DNA from: Lacimicrobium alkaliphilum
Lineage (GTDB): Bacteria > Pseudomonadota > Gammaproteobacteria > Enterobacterales > Alteromonadaceae
Assembly: GCF_002591895.1 (NCBI RefSeq)
Contig: NZ_NISX01000005.1
Coordinates: 124,001 to 188,000, forward strand
Direction of reading: 5' to 3'
DNA: 64,000 nt
Shown here: piece after piece, positions 48,232 to 55,781 of the stretch
Numbering within the stretch: position 1 is the stretch's first letter
How the letters are laid out: every line of letters begins with the position of its first letter
Notes under the pieces: model-generated
Told to the model about the DNA's origin: nothing
The model's input: only the letters and a program-made list of their open reading frames with translations
Databases searched by the model: none
Position numbers and translations under genes: made by a program

Positions 48232-49296
48232 TCAGGCATCTACCCACTCCAGAGGGGTAACATCAGGCAGGCTCCAGACAAAGTCCTCACCCATTAACTG
48301 TGATGGTGTGATACTGCCTGTGGCGCTTACCTCGCTGTTTATCACCGCACCGACCATCGCCAGAGGCGCAGTAATGGTCAGATCGTAACCATTAGGCGTG
48401 GTAAAACGGGCGGTACGCTTATTGCCCTGCTCATCCCATACCTGACCCCAAAGGTAAGTCGGGCTGGCCTGACGCAGGGTTTCGTCGGGACCGGAGATCT
48501 TCTTTTCAATTTGCTTTTTAGTCATATTCTGCACAAAAGACAATCCATAGAACCAGCGCCACTTTTGGATCTTGTGCATCTTTGCCACAGTTTTTGGATG
48601 CACGGGCACATACACCGCCACATTTTCTATACCGGTACTGTGATAAGCCGTACTGACATCCCCCCAGGGAATGGTCATGGCCAGGCGCTCGCCTTCGCCA
48701 AAATCGATCTGCCGGGTTTTAGAATAAATGCCTTTAATGCTGCCATTTTCACGGACCTGGCAGAGCCCTCCCATACTTTCGACAGAGGTTTTCGCGGTGC
48801 CCGGACTAAGCTGTTTGGCAGCCTTGTACGCCAGCTCAAGATGCGTCGCACCAGGCAGGGCCTGCTTCAGTTTTGCCGCCAGACAATCTGTTGGCACCAC
48901 ATCAAAACCCACACCGGGGCAAACCATTATGCCGGCCGCTTTGGCGCGCTTACTGACATCAGCACTGTGGGCATGTTCAAACACCGCAATCTCGCCGGTA
49001 ATATCAAAATAATGGGTGGAGGTGTCAATACAGGCCTCCAGCATAGGTTTATGCGTAGCAGAAAAAGGGCCGGCACAATGCAGTACCAGTATCATGTTTT
49101 TGAGACTTTCACGCAATTTTTGCCCTTCTGAGAGATCGACAATCACCGCCTCTAGTCCAAGTTGTGTTGCCAGAGCATTGACCTTCTCTTTATTACGACC
49201 TGCCAATACCGGCGTCATACCCCGTTTTTTGGCTTCTCTGGCAATTAACTCCGCGCTGTAGCCATTGGCACCGTATATCATCCACTTGTTCTGCAT
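48232..49296 (-). CDS. Saccharopine dehydrogenase-like oxidoreductase
   Basis: 354 residues from ATG 49296 (GGAG six bases upstream); an ATG at 49359 would add a non-conserved extension. The Rossmann start WMIYGANGYSAELIAREAKK and the LVLHCAGPFSATHKPMLEAC and HYFDITGE segments match the saccharopine dehydrogenase-like / trans-acting enoyl reductase family. The true reaction is unknown. It is divergent from bfr across a 238-base gap. Confidence 0.83.
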   Translation of the reverse strand: MQNKWMIYGANGYSAELIAREAKKRGMTPVLAGRNKEKVNALATQLGLEAVIVDLSEGQKLRESLKNMILVLHCAGPFSATHKPMLEACIDTSTHYFDITGEIAVFEHAHSADVSKRAKAAGIMVCPGVGFDVVPTDCLAAKLKQALPGATHLELAYKAAKQLSPGTAKTSVESMGGLCQVRENGSIKGIYSKTRQIDFGEGERLAMTIPWGDVSTAYHSTGIENVAVYVPVHPKTVAKMHKIQKWRWFYGLSFVQNMTKKQIEKKISGPDETLRQASPTYLWGQVWDEQGNKRTARFTTPNGYDLTITAPLAMVGAVINSEVSATGSITPSQLMGEDFVWSLPDVTPLEWVDA

Positions 49297-49360
49297 AGTT
49301 GCTCCGTCAGAAATTTTCTTGTTGTTCGCTAAGCCTATTAATTTCATAAACCTTAGCAAG

Positions 49361-49380
49361 ATTCAAACAATTGTATGAAT
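49361..49380. promoter_or_regulatory. Near-perfect palindrome upstream of the oxidoreductase
   Basis: ATTCAAACAATTGTATGAAT is a 20-bp palindrome with one mismatched pair, 65 bases upstream of the oxidoreductase start. It looks like a TetR- or MarR-type operator; no such regulator gene is adjacent. Confidence 0.4.
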
Positions 49381-49534
49381 TAAATTTGGCAAGGCGCGTT
49401 TAAGCCCAAAACGAAGTGCCAACAAGAATCACTACTATTTATTAATGCGTTGATTTAAAAAGTAAAAATTTATATTTGCTGACATTTGAGCTAAACTTGG
49501 GCACTAAGGTTTACCAATATCAACAGGACTCAAT

Positions 49535-50002
49535 ATGAAAGGTAATGCCAAAGTCATCGATGCGCTTAATCGTCTGTTAGCAAACGAGCTTACCGCCATG
49601 GATCAGTACTTTATCCACTCCCGCATGTATCAGGACTGGGGACTGAATAAGCTGTTTGAACGTATCGATCATGAATTCAATGATGAAAAAGATCACGCCA
49701 GTGCTTTAATTGAACGCATTCTGTTTCTTGAGGGTACGCCGGATATGGCGACCAGAGAGAGCATTGCTGTGGGTAAAGACGTGCCCTCAATGCTGCAAAA
49801 TGATCTGGATCTGGAATATGGCGTTCAGAAACTGCTCAAAGATACCATCAAACTCTGTGAGCAGGAGCAGGATTTTGTCAGCCGCAATATGCTCACTACC
49901 CTGCTTAAAGACACCGAGGAAGATCACGCTTACTGGCTGGAGCAACAGCTTCGCCTGATTAAGCTTATGGGCCTCTCCAACTACCTGCAATCACAGATGT
50001 GA
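49535..50002 (+). CDS. Bacterioferritin-like ferritin lacking the heme-ligand methionine
   Basis: 155 residues, bacterioferritin fold. Ferroxidase ligands are present: E18, E51, H54, E94, E128 and H131 (one residue shifted by an insertion in KDTEEDH). The residue that binds heme in E. coli Bfr, Met52, is Lys here (NDEKDH). This is the pattern of the non-heme subunit type found in Pseudomonas (FtnA, earlier BfrA) and Neisseria (BfrA), which work alongside a heme-binding partner. No partner gene is adjacent. AGGA precedes the ATG. Confidence 0.9.
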   Translation: MKGNAKVIDALNRLLANELTAMDQYFIHSRMYQDWGLNKLFERIDHEFNDEKDHASALIERILFLEGTPDMATRESIAVGKDVPSMLQNDLDLEYGVQKLLKDTIKLCEQEQDFVSRNMLTTLLKDTEEDHAYWLEQQLRLIKLMGLSNYLQSQM

Positions 50003-50017
50003 TCTGCTGATTCTATT

Positions 50018-50044
50018 CCAGGGAGGGAAATTACTCCTCCCTGG
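50018..50044 (+). terminator. Hairpin after the ferritin gene
   Basis: CCAGGGAGG / CCTCCCTGG stem (50018-50026 and 50036-50044) with a 9-base loop; no T run follows. The rest of the 50003-50340 gap holds no gene and I found no clear -35/-10 or -24/-12 match; AAGGAAAAGGA lies just before the next ATG. Confidence 0.5.
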
Positions 50045-50340
50045 TTGCATACTCTTTTTCACTATCACCCTGTCGGTATTATCACTTCCACGACCCCATA
50101 GCTCGCTTCATACTGACCCAGTTAGCACCATTTAGCTTCAGATAAGCCATCACGGGTCCAGCTAACGTGCAAAGCCTATTCCCCAGACAGATGTTTGCTG
50201 TCAAAACTACTAAAGATATTTCCCATCCGGGACCCCTTAATATCGCGGCGCGTATGCCAATTAATACAACACGTTAATGCCTAGCAGTACCAGGCGTTCG
50301 GCCCTGTGGTCAAAGTTTTTAACAAGGAAAAGGATCTGTT

Positions 50341-53300
50341 ATGCACACCTCTCAGCCATTGATACAGAGCGTGCTCTGCTATCAGCAATTAAGAACCGAC
50401 TCTGTCAGGGTATTTAAATCCCTGAAAATCTGGTTAGCACTATTGTTTTTAACATGGGTCAGCACATACTCTCTGGCCGCCCACGCAGACAGCTTACAAA
50501 ACGGTGGTGTTGTCAGCGGCGCTATCTCATTTGTGGGGGAGCAGGATAGCTGGACATTTAACACCAGCGCTGGAGACCAGGTGCATATTTCTGTTGTTGA
50601 TATCAACAATACTTCGCTGTCGGCACTGGCAATGCTGTCAGCTCCTGATGGTAATGTTATCAGCACAGGCCAGGGTAACAGGGTCTCCAAAATCAGCGTA
50701 ACTGCACCGCAATCCGGTACCTATACCCTCACCATTCGTGACAACAATTCCAGTACGGATAACGACACCGGCACCGGCCAGTACTCTGTATATCTGGCCA
50801 TTCCTCCGGTTGCCGAGCATGGCAGTCTGATCAACGGCAGCTATGTACAAGAAACCATCGAGCTGGGTGATATTGATACCTGGTCGTTTGAGGCAAATGT
50901 CGGCGAATTTGTTCAACTGTCACTCACCGATATCAATGACACGGACCTCTCCGCCTATCTGGCGGTGTATGCCCCGGATGGCAGCTATATCACCTGGGGG
51001 CAAGGCAATACCGTGTCCAAGGCCAGCTTTACCGCAGCCCAGACCGGCACCTATACCGTACTGGTGATGGATAATAATTCGAGTACCGTCAATGATACCG
51101 GTACCGGTGATTATCGCCTGTATCTGGCCATTCCTCCGGTTGCCGAGCATGGCAGTCTGATCAACGGCGGCTATGTCGAAGAAACCATCGAGCTGGGTGA
51201 TATTGATACCTGGTCGTTTGAGGCTAATGTCGGCGAATTTGTGCAACTGTCACTCACCGATATCAATGACACTAACCTCTCCGCCTATCTGGCGGTGTAT
51301 GCCCCGGATGGCAGCTATATCACCTGGGGGCAAGGCAATACCGTGTCCAAGGCCAGCTTTACCGCAGCCCAGACCGGTATCTATACCGTATTGGTGATGG
51401 ATAACAGGTCGAGTACCGTCAATGATACCGGTACCGGTGATTATCGCCTGTATCTGGCCATTCCTCCCGTTGCCGAGCATGGCAGTCTGATAGACGGCAG
51501 CTATGTCGAAGAAACCATTGAGCTCGGCGATATTGATACCTGGTCGTTTGAGGCTAATGTCGGCGATGTTGTGCAGCTGTCACTCACCGATATCAATGAC
51601 ACAGACCTCTCCGCCAATCTGACGGTGTATGCCCCGGATGGCAGCTATGTCACCTGGGGGCAAGGCAATACCGTATCCAAAGCCAGCTTTACCGCAGCCC
51701 AGGCCGGCACCTATACCGTACTGGTGATGGATAATAATTCGAGTACTGTCAATGATACCGGTACCGGGGATTATCGCCTGTATCTGGCCATTCCTCCGGT
51801 TGCCGAGCATGGCAGTCTGATTAACGGCAGCTATGTACAAGAAACCATTGAGCTGGGCGATATTGATACCTGGTCGTTTGAGGCCAGTGTCGGCGAATTT
51901 GTGCAACTGTCACTCACCGATATCAATGACACCGATCTCTCCGCCTATCTGGCGGTGTATGCCCCCGATGGCAGCTATATCACCTGGGGGCAAGGCAATA
52001 CCGTATCCAAAGCCAGCTTTACCGCAGCCCAGACCGGTATCTATACCGTATTGGTGATGGATAACAGGTCGAGTACCGTCAATGATACCGGTACCGGTGA
52101 TTATCGCCTGTATCTGGCCATTCCTCCCGTTGCCGAGCATGGCAGTCTGATAGACGGCAGCTATGTCGAAGAAACCATTGAGCTCGGCGATATTGATACC
52201 TGGTCGTTTGAGGCTAATGTCGGCGATGTTGTGCAGCTGTCACTCACCGATATCAATGACACAGACCTCTCCGCCAATCTGACGGTGTATGCCCCGGATG
52301 GCAGCTATGTCACCTGGGGGCAAGGCAATACCGTATCCAAAGCCAGCTTTACCGCAGCCCAGGCCGGCACCTATACCGTACTGGTGATGGATAATAATTC
52401 GAGTACTGTCAATGATACCGGTACCGGGGATTATCGCCTGTATCTGGCCATTCCTCCGGTTGCCGAGCATGGCAGTCTGATTAACGGCAGCTATGTACAA
52501 GAAACCATTGAGCTGGGCGATATTGATACCTGGTCGTTTGAGGCCAGTGTCGGCGAATTTGTGCAACTGTCACTCACCGATATCAATGACACCGATCTCT
52601 CCGCCTATCTGGCGGTGTATGCCCCCGATGGCAGCTATGTCACCTGGGGGCAAGGCAATACCGTATCCAAAGCCAGCTTTACCGCAGCCCAGACCGGTAC
52701 CTATACCGTACTGGTGATGGATAACAGGTCGAGTACCGTCAATGATACCGGTACCGGGGATTATCGCCTTTATCTGGCCATTCCTCCGGTTGCCGAGCAT
52801 GGCAGTCTGATCAACGGCGGCTATGTCGAAGAAAGCATTGAGCTGGGCGATATTGATACCTGGTCGTTTGAGGCCAGTGTCGGCGAATTTGTTCAGCTGT
52901 CACTCACCGATATCAATGACACGGACCTCTCCGCCTATCTGGCGGTGTATGCCCCGGATGGCAGTTATGTCACCTGGGGGCAAGGCAATACCGTGTCCAA
53001 GGCCAGCTTTACCGTCGCACAAACTGGCACCTATACCGCACTGGTGATGGATAACAGGTCGAGTACCGTCAATGATACCGGTACCGGTGATTACCGCTTG
53101 TATCTGGCCAGAATACCCGGAGCCAATGAACACGGCCAGATCGATGGTGCAGGCAGTCTTGAAGAATATATCGATCTCGGCGATCTGGACACCTTTACCT
53201 TTAACGGCCTGGCCGGGGACATTATCAATATCAGAGTAACGGATATCGATGAAACGAATCTTGCCCCCTTTATTTACCTGTTTGATCAAAGCGGCACCTA

Positions 53301-55128
53301 TCTCACCCAACGTGGGGGGACTACGGTTGCCGAACTCATCGACTATAGCCTGCCCGGTGATGGAACCTATACCTTGCTGGTGATGGATAACAATTCCAGT
53401 ACTGTTAATGATACCGGCATCGGACCTTACCGGCTGGATTATAACCTGCCTGATGCACCACCGGATCCAGAACAGCCTGTGGCCGTCGCTATTGCACCGG
53501 CTGAGGCGTATCGCGCAGAAGTGATTAATCTCGATGGCAGCGGCTCATTTGACCCTGACGATTCGCCACAACCTCTGAGTTATCTGTGGCAGCTGATTTC
53601 AGTGCCGGATAACAGCGCTATTACTGAAACCGATATTCAAAGTGCGAATAATCCGATAGCCAGCATACAAGGGGATGTCAGTGGCGAGTACCGCTTACTG
53701 CTGACTGTTGATGACGGGTTATTAAACGATAGCGCAGAAGTATTAGTATCTGTCCTCAATCGCACGCCGGTTGCTGATGCCGGAGAAGATAAAAGCGCCC
53801 CGGTTAACACTCTGGTCAGTCTGGATGGCTCTGGCTCTTCAGATGCTGACGGTGACCTGATCACCTATCAGTGGCAATTTCTGACTTTGCCAGCAGGCAG
53901 TAATGCAACCTTAGAAGACGCCGAATCTGTAGCGCCCTACTTCACCCCGGATATTGCAGGCAGTTACGCGATAGGTTTAGTTGTCAGCGATGCAGAGGAT
54001 GACAGTCCTCAGGATGTTGTCACCATTGAGGTAACCGCCGCTAACATTGGCCCTCAGGCAAGCGCAGTTTATACCGGCGATCTCACCGTTGACGCCACCA
54101 TTTCTCTTGATGGTAGCGGCAGTGTTGATCCCGATAACGGCCCATTACCTCTTAGCTATCAATGGCGTTTTCAGAGCGTTCCTGGGGATAGCACACTTGA
54201 CGATACTGACATTACCAGTGCAAACAGCCCATTGGCGGCATTTTCTGCCGATGTTGAAGGGAGCTATGTACTGGTACTGGAGGTGACCGATGGTGAGCTG
54301 TCCGACGATACTGCCCTGAGCATTAACATCATCAGCCCAGAGATTTGCGAACTCAGCGTATCAGCAGGTCCTGATATCACTCTGGAGCTCGGTAACAGTG
54401 CAATGCTGAACAATGCCACAATTACCGCTTCCGATGTTTGCGAGGCAGTGACTTATCAGTGGCAGTTTGTCTCGGTGGCCCCTGACAGTAATCTGGTCAG
54501 TGCAGACATCAGCAATGCAGACCAGCCTGACGCAACATTTGTACCAGATAGTGGCGGCAGTTATGTTGTCCAGCTTCAGGTTAGCAACGCCGATATTTCT
54601 GCGTCAGATTCACTGACCGTAACGGTGACGGAGAATGCTATTCCGATTGCGAATGCCGGAATCGATCAGCAAATTGAACTTGGCGAAACCGCGCGACTTG
54701 ATGCTGGTCAGAGTTATGATCCCGACAACGCTCCCCAGCCGTTAACGTACCTGTGGCAAATCCTCAGTGCACCCAGTGGCAGCTCAGCAGTGATTATGCC
54801 AGCCGACGCAGCTGCAACAGACTTCACACCGGATATCTCAGGAGATTATTTAGTGCAGCTGCGCGTCTTTGATGGCCAGGCCAGTGACACCGACACCATG
54901 CAGCTGACCGTCGATACCCCTGCAGAACCGCAAATGTGTGATATTGACGGAAATCTGGTAATCGACAAGGTCGACATTCGCGCCATCATGGTCCGGCGGA
55001 ATAGCCCTGCCAGTGGCGATTCAGATCGGGCCGACTGGAACAGCGACGGTATTATCAATGTATTGGATGCCAGAGGCTGTGTGTTGCAATGCACCTTGTC
55101 TGGCTGCGCCACGCCAACGAATGACTGA
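50341..55128 (+). CDS. Giant secreted PPC/PKD repeat protein with C-terminal dockerin
   Basis: 1595 residues. A signal peptide with a long N-region (hydrophobic part about 31-45, cleavage near SLAAHA at 48) is followed by nine PPC-like beta domains: one diverged (about 49-152), seven near-identical 110-residue repeats (153-922) and one diverged (about 923-1035). Five PKD-like domains follow (about 1045-1140, 1141-1233, 1234-1332, 1333-1430, 1431-1527), each with a LDGSGS-type start and YxWQ core. The end (1533-1588) is dockerin-like: two Ca loops DIDGNLVIDKVD and DWNSDGIINVLD, plus four cysteines. There is no catalytic domain or PEP-CTERM tail, so it is probably a fibrous surface or matrix protein held by a cohesin. 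The next gene encodes one. Confidence 0.9.
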   Translation: MHTSQPLIQSVLCYQQLRTDSVRVFKSLKIWLALLFLTWVSTYSLAAHADSLQNGGVVSGAISFVGEQDSWTFNTSAGDQVHISVVDINNTSLSALAMLSAPDGNVISTGQGNRVSKISVTAPQSGTYTLTIRDNNSSTDNDTGTGQYSVYLAIPPVAEHGSLINGSYVQETIELGDIDTWSFEANVGEFVQLSLTDINDTDLSAYLAVYAPDGSYITWGQGNTVSKASFTAAQTGTYTVLVMDNNSSTVNDTGTGDYRLYLAIPPVAEHGSLINGGYVEETIELGDIDTWSFEANVGEFVQLSLTDINDTNLSAYLAVYAPDGSYITWGQGNTVSKASFTAAQTGIYTVLVMDNRSSTVNDTGTGDYRLYLAIPPVAEHGSLIDGSYVEETIELGDIDTWSFEANVGDVVQLSLTDINDTDLSANLTVYAPDGSYVTWGQGNTVSKASFTAAQAGTYTVLVMDNNSSTVNDTGTGDYRLYLAIPPVAEHGSLINGSYVQETIELGDIDTWSFEASVGEFVQLSLTDINDTDLSAYLAVYAPDGSYITWGQGNTVSKASFTAAQTGIYTVLVMDNRSSTVNDTGTGDYRLYLAIPPVAEHGSLIDGSYVEETIELGDIDTWSFEANVGDVVQLSLTDINDTDLSANLTVYAPDGSYVTWGQGNTVSKASFTAAQAGTYTVLVMDNNSSTVNDTGTGDYRLYLAIPPVAEHGSLINGSYVQETIELGDIDTWSFEASVGEFVQLSLTDINDTDLSAYLAVYAPDGSYVTWGQGNTVSKASFTAAQTGTYTVLVMDNRSSTVNDTGTGDYRLYLAIPPVAEHGSLINGGYVEESIELGDIDTWSFEASVGEFVQLSLTDINDTDLSAYLAVYAPDGSYVTWGQGNTVSKASFTVAQTGTYTALVMDNRSSTVNDTGTGDYRLYLARIPGANEHGQIDGAGSLEEYIDLGDLDTFTFNGLAGDIINIRVTDIDETNLAPFIYLFDQSGTYLTQRGGTTVAELIDYSLPGDGTYTLLVMDNNSSTVNDTGIGPYRLDYNLPDAPPDPEQPVAVAIAPAEAYRAEVINLDGSGSFDPDDSPQPLSYLWQLISVPDNSAITETDIQSANNPIASIQGDVSGEYRLLLTVDDGLLNDSAEVLVSVLNRTPVADAGEDKSAPVNTLVSLDGSGSSDADGDLITYQWQFLTLPAGSNATLEDAESVAPYFTPDIAGSYAIGLVVSDAEDDSPQDVVTIEVTAANIGPQASAVYTGDLTVDATISLDGSGSVDPDNGPLPLSYQWRFQSVPGDSTLDDTDITSANSPLAAFSADVEGSYVLVLEVTDGELSDDTALSINIISPEICELSVSAGPDITLELGNSAMLNNATITASDVCEAVTYQWQFVSVAPDSNLVSADISNADQPDATFVPDSGGSYVVQLQVSNADISASDSLTVTVTENAIPIANAGIDQQIELGETARLDAGQSYDPDNAPQPLTYLWQILSAPSGSSAVIMPADAAATDFTPDISGDYLVQLRVFDGQASDTDTMQLTVDTPAEPQMCDIDGNLVIDKVDIRAIMVRRNSPASGDSDRADWNSDGIINVLDARGCVLQCTLSGCATPTND
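50797..53106 (+). repeat. Seven tandem 330-bp coding repeats
   Basis: Seven in-frame units of 330 bp, starting at about 50797, 51127, 51457, 51787, 52117, 52447 and 52777. Each begins with the codons for AIPPVAEHGSL. Units are nearly identical in DNA. The 627 bases from 51352 to 51978 are exactly the same as 52012 to 52638, so a two-unit (660-bp) block has been duplicated or homogenised recently. Confidence 0.95.
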
Positions 55129-55136
55129 TAACAACG

Positions 55137-55166
55137 CTCTGGCCTGACATCGGGCCAGAGTATTTT
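55137..55166 (+). promoter_or_regulatory. Intercistronic hairpin in the dockerin-cohesin operon
   Basis: Perfect 8-bp stem CTCTGGCC / GGCCAGAG (55137-55144 and 55153-55160) with an 8-base loop, followed by TATTTT. It could act as a partial terminator or RNA-stability element that sets the ratio of the two proteins. The cohesin gene begins 13 bases later with AAGGAG. Confidence 0.6.
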
Positions 55167-55179
55167 AAGGAGAATTAAA

Positions 55180-55752
55180 ATGACCAAGATAACAAAAGTA
55201 CTTACCGCAGGAATCCTGGCTTGTGGCCTGTCTTGTAATAGTTTCGCTGCACCGATTTTGTCGTTTAACAATCAGGCTGCGCCATTGGAACAGAACTACC
55301 AGCTCGGTGATAACATTGCACTGGAGTTATGGATCTCCGGGCTGGATTCAGCGGATCTCGGCGGTTTCGATATTGGCCTGGTGTTTGATCAGGCTGTTAG
55401 CCCATTTTCATCTTTGCTGTTTAGTGATGACTGGTTCGATTTTGATGAAAGCCTGAGTGGCACCGGTACGCTGAATCTGGCCAGCCTGTCATCTCAGTTC
55501 GATCTCAGCTCGCAGGAAGACTCGCTGCTTCTGGCAACACTGAATTTCAATGCCAGTAGTATTGGAACCAGCATACTGGCATTTTCAGATGTTCTGCTCT
55601 CTGATGGCCAGGGTTTTGAACTTAGTGCACAGAATTTCGCCGCCACTCTGAATATCAGCGATATCCCGGATGGGAATCAAATCCCAGAGCCGGGCAGCGT
55701 CGCTCTGTTATTATTTGCTGTGCTGGCAATGCGGTTAAACAGACAAAAATAA
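55180..55752 (+). CDS. Cohesin-like PEP-CTERM protein
   Basis: 190 residues. Signal peptide 1-23 (cleavage after SFA). The single domain (about 26-160) follows the cohesin pattern: QLGDNIALELWISGL, then LGGFDIGLVFDQAV, and later LLLATLNFNASSIGTSIL with LSDGQG. The C-terminus is a PEP-CTERM tail: IPEPGS, hydrophobic VALLLFAVLAM, then RLNRQK. It should be sorted by exosortase to the outer surface and present the cohesin outward. It lies 51 bases after the dockerin-bearing giant protein, with AAGGAG upstream of its ATG, so the two are probably partners. Confidence 0.88.
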   Translation: MTKITKVLTAGILACGLSCNSFAAPILSFNNQAAPLEQNYQLGDNIALELWISGLDSADLGGFDIGLVFDQAVSPFSSLLFSDDWFDFDESLSGTGTLNLASLSSQFDLSSQEDSLLLATLNFNASSIGTSILAFSDVLLSDGQGFELSAQNFAATLNISDIPDGNQIPEPGSVALLLFAVLAMRLNRQK

Positions 55753-55781
55753 ACCTCTGTAACGGCGGCAACAGGCCGCCT

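Noticed and set aside
50003-50340. A sigma-54 promoter before the dockerin protein gene
   Set aside because: TAGCACCATTTAGCT near 50124 resembles one but the GG-GC spacing is a base short and the GG is missing.
50920-53310. Repeated minus-strand ORFs of 76-136 codons and plus-strand ORFs of 74 codons in other frames through the repeat array
   Set aside because: They recur every 330 bp as shadows of the coding repeat and have no start signals of their own.
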